The notes under the pieces are model-generated. The model made no database searches. It was not told the DNA's origin and saw nothing but the letters and a program-made list of their open reading frames with translations. From NCBI GenBank assembly GCA_017963165.1, contig JAGCTZ010000212.1, forward strand, positions 1 through 41,553: a stretch of DNA of 41,553 nt, given 5' to 3'. The stretch is from Treponema sp. GTDB lineage: Bacteria > Spirochaetota > Spirochaetia > Treponematales > Treponemataceae. Both the position numbers and the translations under genes were made by a program. Below, piece after piece: positions 27,003-33,527 of this stretch. The stretch's first letter is position 1, and each line of letters opens with the position of its first letter.

Positions 27003-27959
27003 TTAGATTCCGTATGTATTAACATCAGCAGCTGTGATTGTCTTAGCATCGAAACCTTTTTCTGGGTTGATGTACTTCTTTGTAGGAGCTTTTCCAGCCT
27101 TAATCCATTCGTCGATGATTGCAGCCTGGAATGGTGAACACTGTCCATCATAGTTCCAGTTTCCTTTCAAGAGTTCTTCAAGAGCCCACTTGTTGCAGTC
27201 AAATCCCATGATAACTACTTTACCGTTTACACCGTGTGTAATACCAGCTTCGTCAAGAGCAGCAACTGCACCCTTAGCCATACCATCGTTTTCTGCATAG
27301 ATTACGTTGAAATCTTCACCAGAGTTGATTACAGATTCAACAATCTTCTTAGCTTCAGCTTCGTCCCATGTAGCTGTCTGCTGAACAACCTTCTTCATTG
27401 TTCCCTTAGCAAATTCAGCATCCAAAGCACCTGTACGTCCAATCTGAGCGTCAGATCCCATAGCACCCTGAATATGGATTACTTTGTATTCTGGGAGCTT
27501 AAGAGACTTAAGCCATGTGATAGCTGTTTCACCTTCCTTAGCCATGTCAGAAACTACAGCAGCTTCGTACAATGTATCAGGAACGTTGATCATACGGTCA
27601 AAAAGGAATACTTTGATTCCAGCTTTCTGTGCCTTTTTCAAAGTTGCTTCCCAACCATCAGTAGCAGCAGCAGAAATAAGAAGATAGTCAACACCCTGGT
27701 TGATGAAGTCAGAAGCAGCAGCGAGCTGCTGGTCATTGTTAATACTGTAAGCAGAGCGTACTTCATAACCATTATCTGGGCTGAATACGTTAGCAAAATC
27801 AGCTACGTTAGCAGCACGATATCCAGACTCTGAAGGTGGATTGTTAACAATACCAACTACAATCTTAGAAGACTTTGTTTTCTTGTTTGTCTTCTTTGTA
27901 GCAGAGAACAAACATGTTACGCACATAAGAAGTGCAACAACAGTAAATAATTTTTTCAT
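27003..27959 (-). CDS. Periplasmic sugar-binding protein of the ABC transporter
   Basis: A 318-residue exported protein: basic MKK start, hydrophobic core, likely cleavage after LFSA, then a lysine-rich linker and a type 1 periplasmic-binding fold (SKIVVGIVNNPPSESGYR, NNDQQLAAASDFINQGVDYL, GIKVFLFDRMINVPD, NVIYAENDGMAKG, MGFDCNKWALEELLKGN). It is the first gene of the transport operon, with GGAGG nine bases before the ATG, and is followed by a terminator that would raise its level over the others. It has a SESGYR segment like SESGWR of YtfQ but lacks the FSQ part, so its ligand may differ from that of the anchored sensor at 19028. A pentose or furanose sugar is likely. Confidence 0.88.
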   Translation of the reverse strand: MKKLFTVVALLMCVTCLFSATKKTNKKTKSSKIVVGIVNNPPSESGYRAANVADFANVFSPDNGYEVRSAYSINNDQQLAAASDFINQGVDYLLISAAATDGWEATLKKAQKAGIKVFLFDRMINVPDTLYEAAVVSDMAKEGETAITWLKSLKLPEYKVIHIQGAMGSDAQIGRTGALDAEFAKGTMKKVVQQTATWDEAEAKKIVESVINSGEDFNVIYAENDGMAKGAVAALDEAGITHGVNGKVVIMGFDCNKWALEELLKGNWNYDGQCSPFQAAIIDEWIKAGKAPTKKYINPEKGFDAKTITAADVNTYGI

Positions 27960-28002
27960 CTAATTTTCCTCCTAATAGATGTTTTTTTTATTTTATGGCT
28001 TG

Positions 28003-28031
28003 ATAATACATCCATCAGAAGTAGTTTTGAA
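28003..28031 (-). promoter_or_regulatory. Promoter of the sugar transport operon
   Basis: On the minus strand TTCAAA (28031-28026), a 17-bp spacer and TATTAT (28008-28003) give a weak -35 and a good -10, as expected for an activator-dependent promoter. The predicted start is about 27996, leaving a leader of some 37 bases. Confidence 0.5.
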
Positions 28032-28050
28032 TGCAAATATTTAGGAATTT

Positions 28051-28114
28051 ATTTGTGAATTTTTAAGAACTAGGGAAAATCCCCTAGATTTTTTTCAAAA
28101 ATTTGCGAATTTTT
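28051..28114 (-). promoter_or_regulatory. Direct repeat, candidate operator for the YesN-type regulator
   Basis: ATTTGTGAATTTTT (28051-28064) and ATTTGCGAATTTTT (28101-28114) differ by one base and are spaced exactly 50 bp. The centre of the first lies about 61 bases upstream of the predicted start of the transport operon, a classical activator position, and AraC-type regulators usually bind direct repeats. Between them sits a CTAGGG-CCCTAG hairpin. Confidence 0.4.
28070..28095 (+). terminator. Terminator-like hairpin oriented against the transport operon
   Basis: CTAGGG-AAAATC-CCCTAG (28070-28087) is followed on the plus strand by A and seven T (28089-28095). Both neighbouring genes run on the minus strand, where the stem is preceded by A and followed only by TTCTT. 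It would therefore stop plus-strand (antisense) transcripts, or serve as a palindromic operator. Confidence 0.4.
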
Positions 28115-28125
28115 ATAAAAAAAGT

Positions 28126-28941
28126 TTAAATTTTTCCAACAAAGTTAATATTATAACGCGAGCATAAAATTTCATAAGAAACATTAAATTCCCCAGTAAT
28201 AAATAAGGAGGGGGAACTATCCCCCTGCGGCCGCACTTCGTTGCGTCCTACCCCCTGTGCGGGGGACACCCTCGCAACGCCCCCGATATCAATTGCATGG
28301 CGTACAACCCCATCAATAGAATCAACAACTTCTATATCAGGGCTGCAGGCTTCTTTAAATAAATCAGTAAAATTCAAAAAGTGAGTGCAGCCAAGAATTA
28401 TAACATCACAGTTTTTCTGGCGGAAAAATTCAACCGCAGGTTTAACAGCATTAAGACATTCCTGTTTAGTTGCAGTAAACGCATTTTTTTCTATAAAAGA
28501 AACAAGCTCCCCGTCTCCACGACAAACAAGCTCACAGTCAGCAGCAAAATTATTTTTCAGTTCAATATTATACGGATTTTCGCAGGTAGCTTTAGTAGCA
28601 AGCAGACCAATTACCTTTTTTTTAGAAACAGTAGCAGCAAGTTTTATAGCAGGAACAGTTCCAACAAACTTTGTATCAGGAAACTTTTCGCGCAGTGTAC
28701 CAAGTGCATTTACCGAAATTGTATTACAGGCAAGCACGATAACCGAAGGAGCATATTTTTCTTTAATCTTCTGTACAAGAGGAATTACACACTCTACAAC
28801 CTGTTCGTGAGTTTTTTCACCATAAGGAAAATTTGCAGTATCGGCAACATACATACATTTAGCCTTAGGTGCTGCTTTTAACAGATTAAGCATATAAGGA
28901 ATGCCGCCAACTCCACTGTCGATAAATGCAAAGTCAATCAT
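28126..28941 (-). CDS. murI: Glutamate racemase with an in-frame repeat insertion
   Basis: A 271-residue cytoplasmic enzyme making D-glutamate for peptidoglycan. The catalytic pair is Cys72 in LACNT and Cys185 in LGCTHF; the N-terminal FIDSGVGG with Asp8 and DTANFPYGEK are also present. Residues about 221-245 (VARVSPAQGVGRNEVRPQ and neighbours) do not belong to the family: they are encoded by a G+C-rich block of nested palindromes (28207-28282) that sits in frame just before the conserved FITGEF strand. The enzyme is otherwise intact, so the insertion is presumably tolerated in a surface loop. The gene begins two bases after the zinc-ribbon gene stop, so they form an operon. Confidence 0.9.
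   Translation of the reverse strand: MIDFAFIDSGVGGIPYMLNLLKAAPKAKCMYVADTANFPYGEKTHEQVVECVIPLVQKIKEKYAPSVIVLACNTISVNALGTLREKFPDTKFVGTVPAIKLAATVSKKKVIGLLATKATCENPYNIELKNNFAADCELVCRGDGELVSFIEKNAFTATKQECLNAVKPAVEFFRQKNCDVIILGCTHFLNFTDLFKEACSPDIEVVDSIDGVVRHAIDIGGVARVSPAQGVGRNEVRPQGDSSPSLFITGEFNVSYEILCSRYNINFVGKI
28207..28282. repeat. G+C-rich palindromic element inserted within murI
   Basis: Nested inverted repeats: AGGGGG (28209-28214) with CCCCCT (28221-28226); CGTTGCG (28239-28245) with CGCAACG (28273-28279); CCCCC (28251-28255) with GGGGG (28261-28265). The base composition is far above its surroundings, and the block keeps the murI frame open. Confidence 0.65.
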
Positions 28942-28943
28942 TT

Positions 28944-29345
28944 TCAGTCACCAAAAAGCGCATTAAAAGCATTGCGGGCAGCCGCAGCCTTGTCATTCTG
29001 CCCACCTTGAACCCCTTGTGCTCCCTGAACTCCCTGGAGGCCCTGGACAGTTCCCTGGGGTCCCTGAGCAGTTCCCTGGGGTTCCTGAGCAGTTCCCTGG
29101 GGTCCCTGAGCCTGTCGAAGGGAAGCTTTCACTCTAAAATAATCACAAAAGTTCGATCGTTCTTTATCAGTAACATATTCTGCAGAACTTTCACGGCAGT
29201 CATTATGTGCACCGCTTTCATAAAAATCACAAGCTTTGCATACATGAAGATCTGCATGACAAAGCGGACATTCATCACCACGTACAGGTTTTTCAATAGA
29301 AATTTCTTTTTTACATTTCCAGCAAATCATAGTTGAATGATACAC
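28944..29345 (-). CDS. Small zinc-ribbon protein with repeat-derived Gln/Gly tail
   Basis: A 133-residue protein of unknown function. The first 65 residues carry cysteine pairs CWKC, CPLC and CKAC plus further Cys/His (HNDC, FCDYF), consistent with two zinc sites. From about residue 75 the sequence turns into SLRQAQGPQ followed by six or so seven-residue G-P-Q-G-T-A-Q-like units, then a short charged tail. The tail is encoded by a CCTGAGCCTGTCGAAGG palindromic repeat and a 21-bp tandem array (29003-29103). The first start is GTG at 29345; a -10-like TATAGT ends seven bases upstream, placing the expected start point on that GTG. An ATG at 29330 is the alternative. The murI gene follows directly. 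Confidence 0.7.
   Translation of the reverse strand: MYHSTMICWKCKKEISIEKPVRGDECPLCHADLHVCKACDFYESGAHNDCRESSAEYVTDKERSNFCDYFRVKASLRQAQGPQGTAQEPQGTAQGPQGTVQGLQGVQGAQGVQGGQNDKAAAARNAFNALFGD
29003..29103. repeat. 21-bp tandem repeats (coding minisatellite)
   Basis: Units of the form TTCCCTGGGGTCCCTGAGCA(G) recur three times nearly perfectly from about 29051 and in decayed form down to about 29003. The unit period of 21 bp keeps the reading frame (seven residues). The array is directly continuous with a palindromic repeat (29104-29122) and shares its CCCTGAGC half. Confidence 0.8.
29104..29122. repeat. CCCTGAGCCTGTCGAAGGG palindromic repeat in coding sequence
   Basis: A 19-bp copy of the window's TTGTCGAAG repeat family with CCCT/AGGG closing arms, read in frame as part of the zinc-ribbon protein (SLRQAQG). 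Confidence 0.75.
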
Positions 29346-29369
29346 CTTTTAACTATAAAATAAAAGTGT
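29346..29369. promoter_or_regulatory. Divergent promoters with overlapping -10 boxes
   Basis: The eight bases ACTATAAA (29352-29359) contain TATAAA for the plus-strand gene at 29370 and TATAGT on the minus strand for the zinc-ribbon/murI operon. The gap between the two start codons is only 24 bases, so both leaders are nearly absent and the two promoters cannot be occupied at once. Confidence 0.45.
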
Positions 29370-30059
29370 ATGTTTATAGAAAATCCATGTCTTGTAAGAC
29401 ATTGCCGAAATAACGCACTTTCCACGTTTGACAAAGACGGCAATCTTACAGAAGAAAAAAGTTACTGCCTTGACCATATTCCAGATCCTGGAAAAATCAA
29501 GCAGGATATTTATAATTACATTGCAACTCATGAAAAGATTGTAGGTCTTTGTGCAAACGGCCTGCTTTTTCAAAACATAGATTTTTCCAATAAAGAATTT
29601 TACGGCTGTAATTTTCACCGCTGCACTTTCATTAATATTCATTCCGAAAACGTAAAAACACATATGTGTATTTTTGATTTTGCAGTTTTTAATGACTGCT
29701 CCTTTATCAAAAGTAATTCAATGTTTACTTCCTTTTCAGGCAGCACATTCTTTCATACATTGTTTACTTCTAGCGACATGATTCAGGATAACTTTAACGG
29801 AATTAAAGCATATCAATCTTCCTTTGACGATTCCGATCTTTTTAATTCTCGCTTTATAATGGCAAACCTTGTAGATACATCAATGCAAAACTGCAACCTT
29901 AAGCATACACTTTTTTATAATTCAGAACGCACAAACGTTTCGTTCAAAATGTCAAATACACGAGAAGCACTTTTTGATTTACGAGGCAGCGCCCTTGCCC
30001 GTGGAGAAACAGATAAAAAGAGCAGCTTTGATAATCCGCAGGATGGAGGTTCATTATGA
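29370..30059 (+). CDS. Pentapeptide-repeat-like protein
   Basis: A 229-residue protein. The first 55 residues hold cysteines (CLVRHC, YCLDH). From about residue 65 to 205 the sequence has the five-residue periodicity of pentapeptide repeats, with F or L at the centre of each unit (LFQNIDFSNKEFYGCNFHRC, FNDCSFIKSN, SSFDDSDLFNSRF, LVDTSMQNCNLKHTLF), predicting a right-handed quadrilateral beta-helix. The biochemical role is unknown; such proteins often act as scaffolds or, in some cases, mimic DNA. The stop codon overlaps the start of the MBL-fold gene (ATGA), so the pair is an operon. There is no ribosome site; a -10-like TATAAA ends ten bases before the ATG. Confidence 0.75.
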   Translation: MFIENPCLVRHCRNNALSTFDKDGNLTEEKSYCLDHIPDPGKIKQDIYNYIATHEKIVGLCANGLLFQNIDFSNKEFYGCNFHRCTFINIHSENVKTHMCIFDFAVFNDCSFIKSNSMFTSFSGSTFFHTLFTSSDMIQDNFNGIKAYQSSFDDSDLFNSRFIMANLVDTSMQNCNLKHTLFYNSERTNVSFKMSNTREALFDLRGSALARGETDKKSSFDNPQDGGSL

Positions 30060-30610
30060 AAATATATTTTCACCTGAACCTTAAAGGTTTTTCAAACTGC
30101 TATGTAGTTGTAAATGAAGAAGCAAAAGAAGCTATAATCATTGACCCTGGAAAACTCACAGAAGGAATTATTTCTCAAATAGAAGATAACGGTCTTAAGC
30201 TTTCTGCAGTTCTTGTAACACATAATCACGGAAGCCATGTAGACGGAATAAAAACCTTAAGAAAGATTTATAACCCTAAGATTTATGCAGCCGACTGGGA
30301 AGTAGCAAAAAACGACACAAACGTTCTTATGGGCGATGGAAAAATTAAAGTTGCAAAAATGATCGTCCGCTATAATACACTTCCAGGTCACACAGCCGAC
30401 TCTGTAATTTACGGAATAGGAAACGTTATTTTTACAGGTGATGTATTATTTGCTGGTTCAACCGGAAGCACAAACTCAAGCTATTCAGATGTAATGCTCA
30501 GAACAAATATCGAAAACAATATTTTTTCGCAGCAGGATGGAGTTATCCTGATGCCTGGTCATGGACCACCAACAACCGTCGAAGCAGCAAAATTATTTAC
30601 ACTGGAATAA
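30056..30610 (+). CDS. Metallo-beta-lactamase-fold hydrolase (glyoxalase II-like)
   Basis: A 184-residue MBL-fold protein of the short glyoxalase II-like type. The metal motifs are THNHGSH (His56, His58, His61), GHTADS, FTGDVLFAGSTG and MPGHGPPT. The usual H-x-H-x-D-H motif here has Ser60 in place of the Asp that binds the second metal, so it may hold a single metal or have changed chemistry. Glyoxalase II-like proteins cleave thioesters; the substrate here is unknown. GGAGG lies seven bases before the ATG, which overlaps the stop of the pentapeptide-repeat gene. A long hairpin terminator follows six bases after the stop. Confidence 0.85.
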   Translation: MKIYFHLNLKGFSNCYVVVNEEAKEAIIIDPGKLTEGIISQIEDNGLKLSAVLVTHNHGSHVDGIKTLRKIYNPKIYAADWEVAKNDTNVLMGDGKIKVAKMIVRYNTLPGHTADSVIYGIGNVIFTGDVLFAGSTGSTNSSYSDVMLRTNIENNIFSQQDGVILMPGHGPPTTVEAAKLFTLE

Positions 30611-30615
30611 AATAT

Positions 30616-30693
30616 ATAAAGGGGTGATTTTCTGCCAAAGCACAAACAGAAGGAGTATGACCTTTGTGCGCTGTAAGAAAATCACCCCTTTAT
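30616..30693. terminator. Long two-way hairpin terminator
   Basis: ATAAAGGGGTGATTTTCT (30616-30633) and AGAAAATCACCCCTTTAT (30676-30693) are perfectly complementary over 18 bp; inside, GCACAAA (30640-30646) pairs with TTTGTGC (30663-30669). It lies between two converging genes and spans nearly the whole 88-base gap. Confidence 0.75.
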
Positions 30694-30698
30694 TAATA

Positions 30699-32543
30699 TT
30701 ATCTATTTACCAGTGCTACATTTCCACCAGTTATTCCATACACATCAAAAACATAATCATTCAGAATAATTGCTGCGTCTTCAAAGCCCTTGGCATTTGT
30801 TTCTCTTACATAAGCTGCAAGTTCCGGTGTAAATACACGTACCGAATAAAGGTTTGCTCTTCCCACAAAATATTCCGGAACCTCTTTAAGCCGTTGCTGC
30901 ATTATATAAGCCATAAACTCATTATGCATTAAATATTCATCTTCTATGTCGTAGCCAAGGCCTGTCTGTGATTCAAAAAAATCAAGCAGAAACTGTCTTG
31001 AATCAGGATCAAAAGTATAATAAACTGCAGCAACATAATTACGAAAATCTTCATCTCTAAAGAACAAGGTGTGCCATGCTTCGTGGGCAAGCAGTTTTGA
31101 ACGCAGATATGTATCCGATTCCTGAGAAATAGAAACAATTCCGCCATCACCTGCTTTTACAAAATTACCGTGTTTTGTACCTTCTTCATTCGTATCGCTT
31201 GGAATTAAAAGTCCATTTACAATAAGGATTTTTTTTAGAGTTTTTTCTGCATTGTTTAACGGAAAGCTTTCTTCTTCTGCCTGGTTAAAGAACGCTGCTA
31301 ATGAGTAAGCAGAATAATCGTGTGCATTGTAACCGTGCTTATCTGCAAGAACTTCGTCCGACCACAGCTTTCCCTTATATCCACGCTTTTCTACAAAATA
31401 TGCAAGTCGGCGGAAAAAATCATTCTGCTTTTCATAATCACAAATATCAAAGAAAAGAATTCCAGGATATCTGTCCCATTCAAAAACTTCGTAATCTTTT
31501 ACTCGCCAATTTTTCTGATTATATGCAAGAATAAGTCCAGGGTCTGTTCTTATAGCTTTATAAACTGCATCAGCAGTCTGTGGATATTCCTCTGATTTTA
31601 CAAAAGGAACAGATTCCATTACAAAAGAAGAAATACAATCTTTATTTTCAGAAAGTTCTGCATTTGCAAACGGTGATTTTAGCGAAGCTGTTGGAATTAC
31701 AAGTCTACTTACATTCTTTACATTACTAACATAAAGATTTTCACCACCAATATTTATTCGAGCACGTTTATCCTTTAAGGCTTCCTCAGCGTTCAGTGTA
31801 ATTACAAGCTGCGGCATATTTGTACTTAGAGTATTCTGTACAGGGAACACAAGAGAGGCTCCCGAAAAATCAACTGCTGTAGACTGAAAATTAACTATTC
31901 CACCGTTCGAAGCAAAGCCATAAAAAGCAACAGATTTTGTTTTATCAAAGCCTATAAGAGCTGGTGCTGCACATGCACTTACTACATTACATGCAACACT
32001 TGAGCTTATAAAAAATTCTGTAGGAAGAAATGAATCAAAATGCTCCGACTTAGAGATTGCCATAGAAAAATCTATTATTACCGGCTGGTCATCATTATAT
32101 GAAAGTTTCTTTGCAAGGTCTGCATAAACAGAAATTTTTGAAGTCAAAGGTTCCTTAAGCTTTCCGTGATTATCATAATCATCATTATATAAAATACCAA
32201 AATTAAACGGCAGTTCTGCTCCTGTTGTAAGAAGTTCACGTTGAGCCTTTGTTGGAGTAAATTGAATTCTTACTACAAGTGCTGCACTTTGATTTTTTTC
32301 ATATACCTGCGAAAAATATTCTTTTTCAGATTGTGTAAATGCAAACTGTGCAATACCAGTTTCTTTGATTACACCTTTGCGTGCAAATTTATTTTTGGCT
32401 ATGAGTTTTTGACTTTCCTGTGTTGTTGTCGACTGTAAACTAATTACCGAAACTTTGCTCTGTTTGATAATAACAATTGTTGTTGTAACAATTAAAATGA
32501 GCGAAAGCGCAGAGCATATTGGCAAAAGGTATTTTTTATTCAT
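30699..32543 (-). CDS. Exported HEXXH metallopeptidase-like protein
   Basis: A 614-residue protein with an N-terminal signal anchor (about 5-26). Residues 30-300 are beta-rich with no recognised domain; the C-terminal part carries the zinc-binding motif HEAWH (His487, Glu488, His491) in LAHEAWHTLFFRD, and a candidate third ligand Glu542 in HNEFMAYIMQQ, consistent with a gluzincin-type peptidase. It should act outside the cytoplasmic membrane. The family is not one I can name. There is no ribosome site: TATAGT (32555-32550) ends six bases before the ATG, so the predicted start point is the A of the start codon. It is divergent from the small gene at 32600 and converges on the MBL-fold gene. 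Confidence 0.65.
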   Translation of the reverse strand: MNKKYLLPICSALSLILIVTTTIVIIKQSKVSVISLQSTTTQESQKLIAKNKFARKGVIKETGIAQFAFTQSEKEYFSQVYEKNQSAALVVRIQFTPTKAQRELLTTGAELPFNFGILYNDDYDNHGKLKEPLTSKISVYADLAKKLSYNDDQPVIIDFSMAISKSEHFDSFLPTEFFISSSVACNVVSACAAPALIGFDKTKSVAFYGFASNGGIVNFQSTAVDFSGASLVFPVQNTLSTNMPQLVITLNAEEALKDKRARINIGGENLYVSNVKNVSRLVIPTASLKSPFANAELSENKDCISSFVMESVPFVKSEEYPQTADAVYKAIRTDPGLILAYNQKNWRVKDYEVFEWDRYPGILFFDICDYEKQNDFFRRLAYFVEKRGYKGKLWSDEVLADKHGYNAHDYSAYSLAAFFNQAEEESFPLNNAEKTLKKILIVNGLLIPSDTNEEGTKHGNFVKAGDGGIVSISQESDTYLRSKLLAHEAWHTLFFRDEDFRNYVAAVYYTFDPDSRQFLLDFFESQTGLGYDIEDEYLMHNEFMAYIMQQRLKEVPEYFVGRANLYSVRVFTPELAAYVRETNAKGFEDAAIILNDYVFDVYGITGGNVALVNR

Positions 32544-32599
32544 AAAATCACTATATCATTTTCGGGAAAAAATTTATACTAGAAATATAATAATATATC
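32544..32599. promoter_or_regulatory. 56-bp divergent promoter region without leaders
   Basis: TATAGT on the minus strand (32555-32550) serves the HEXXH gene and TATAAT on the plus strand (32586-32591) serves the gene at 32600. The predicted start points fall at or two bases before the start codons. No good -35 box or ribosome site is visible for either. Confidence 0.45.
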
Positions 32600-33037
32600 A
32601 TGATTGTTATAATACCACATCCGACAGAAGAATTGATTCTCATTCGTGAACAGAAAAAAATGATTTCTGACATTTTTGAAAAAGGAAAAATCATTTATGC
32701 ACACTTGCCGCTCTGGATTCCAACAGACTTTGAAATATTAGAACAGGCAAAAAACGAAATTACCGGTATTACAATTAATACACCGCAGTATGATGAAAAT
32801 AAGGAATGCATTGTTTGTCCTGTGGAAATAAAAACAAAAGATGGAAAGGTATTAGAAAGCAAACTTGATTTTATACATGGATTGCCGGGGCATTACTCGA
32901 AACAAAGCGACGAAGCAATCAACACAAATGAAAAAGTTTTTCCTCTTGCCGTTAAAATATTCAGGCTTGGGATCTGTACTTCACCCAAGCCTGATGTTTT
33001 TGAACTATCTTCCTCTGTGTGGAAAAAGATTACATAA
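32600..33037 (+). CDS. Small conserved-looking protein of unknown function
   Basis: A 145-residue soluble protein I do not recognise. It starts with MIVIIPHPTEELILIREQK, contains KIIYAHLPLWIP and FIHGLPGHYSKQSDE, and ends SSSVWKKIT. There is no signal peptide or membrane helix. Composition and codon use match the neighbours, so it is probably a genuine gene. It may be leaderless (TATAAT ends eight bases before the ATG). Its last eight bases overlap the converging ilvN gene. No operon partner gives a clue to function. Confidence 0.6.
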   Translation: MIVIIPHPTEELILIREQKKMISDIFEKGKIIYAHLPLWIPTDFEILEQAKNEITGITINTPQYDENKECIVCPVEIKTKDGKVLESKLDFIHGLPGHYSKQSDEAINTNEKVFPLAVKIFRLGICTSPKPDVFELSSSVWKKIT

Positions 33038-33518
33038 CAACGGAGCCTCTATCCATTGCCGTAAGACCTGTCTTCACATATTCAAGAATTCCAAACGGCT
33101 CAAGCAATCTTATAAGGCTTTCAATTTTATCTTCACTTCCTGTTGCTTCTACAACCACAGAGTCAATTCCCACATCTACAATATGTGCACGGAAAATATC
33201 GCAGGTTTCTATAATAGTTCCACGGTTTGTTCCTTCAGCTCGAACTTTAATCAAAGCCATTTCGCGCTGACAGGTTGAACCAGTATCGCATTTTTTTATA
33301 GCAAGAACTTCTACAAGCTTTGCAAGCTGTTTTTGAATCTGTTCAAGAATGTATTCATCACCCTTTACAACAATTGTCATTCTTGACTGGTCTGGATTAG
33401 AAGTTTCACAGACAGTAAGAGAATCAATGTTATAACCACGACGACTGAAAAGTCCTGACACACGACTCAGGACACCTGCTTTGTTTTCTACTAATACACT
33501 CAGAACAAATTTTTCCAT
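33030..33518 (-). CDS. ilvN: Acetolactate synthase small (regulatory) subunit
   Basis: A 162-residue regulatory subunit of acetohydroxyacid synthase, the first shared enzyme of branched-chain amino-acid synthesis. The N-terminal ACT domain has the family start LSVLVENKAGVLSRVSGLFSRRGYNIDSL, and the C-terminal domain has ALIKV and IVDVGIDSVVVEATGSEDKIESLI. It binds valine or relatives to feed back on the catalytic subunit. The catalytic partner ilvB is not in the window; instead the gene follows thrA by nine bases and is probably co-transcribed with it. Threonine feeds isoleucine synthesis, so the link makes metabolic sense. The ribosome site is AGGAG, six bases before the ATG. Confidence 0.93.
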   Translation of the reverse strand: MEKFVLSVLVENKAGVLSRVSGLFSRRGYNIDSLTVCETSNPDQSRMTIVVKGDEYILEQIQKQLAKLVEVLAIKKCDTGSTCQREMALIKVRAEGTNRGTIIETCDIFRAHIVDVGIDSVVVEATGSEDKIESLIRLLEPFGILEYVKTGLTAMDRGSVVM

Positions 33519-33527
33519 AGAAGTCTC

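Noticed and set aside
28070..28095. Terminator of murI
   Set aside because: The T-run is on the opposite strand; on the murI strand the stem is followed only by TTCTTAAA.
29003..29103. CRISPR-like array
   Set aside because: The repeats are directly adjacent 21-bp coding units with no spacers, and no cas gene is present.
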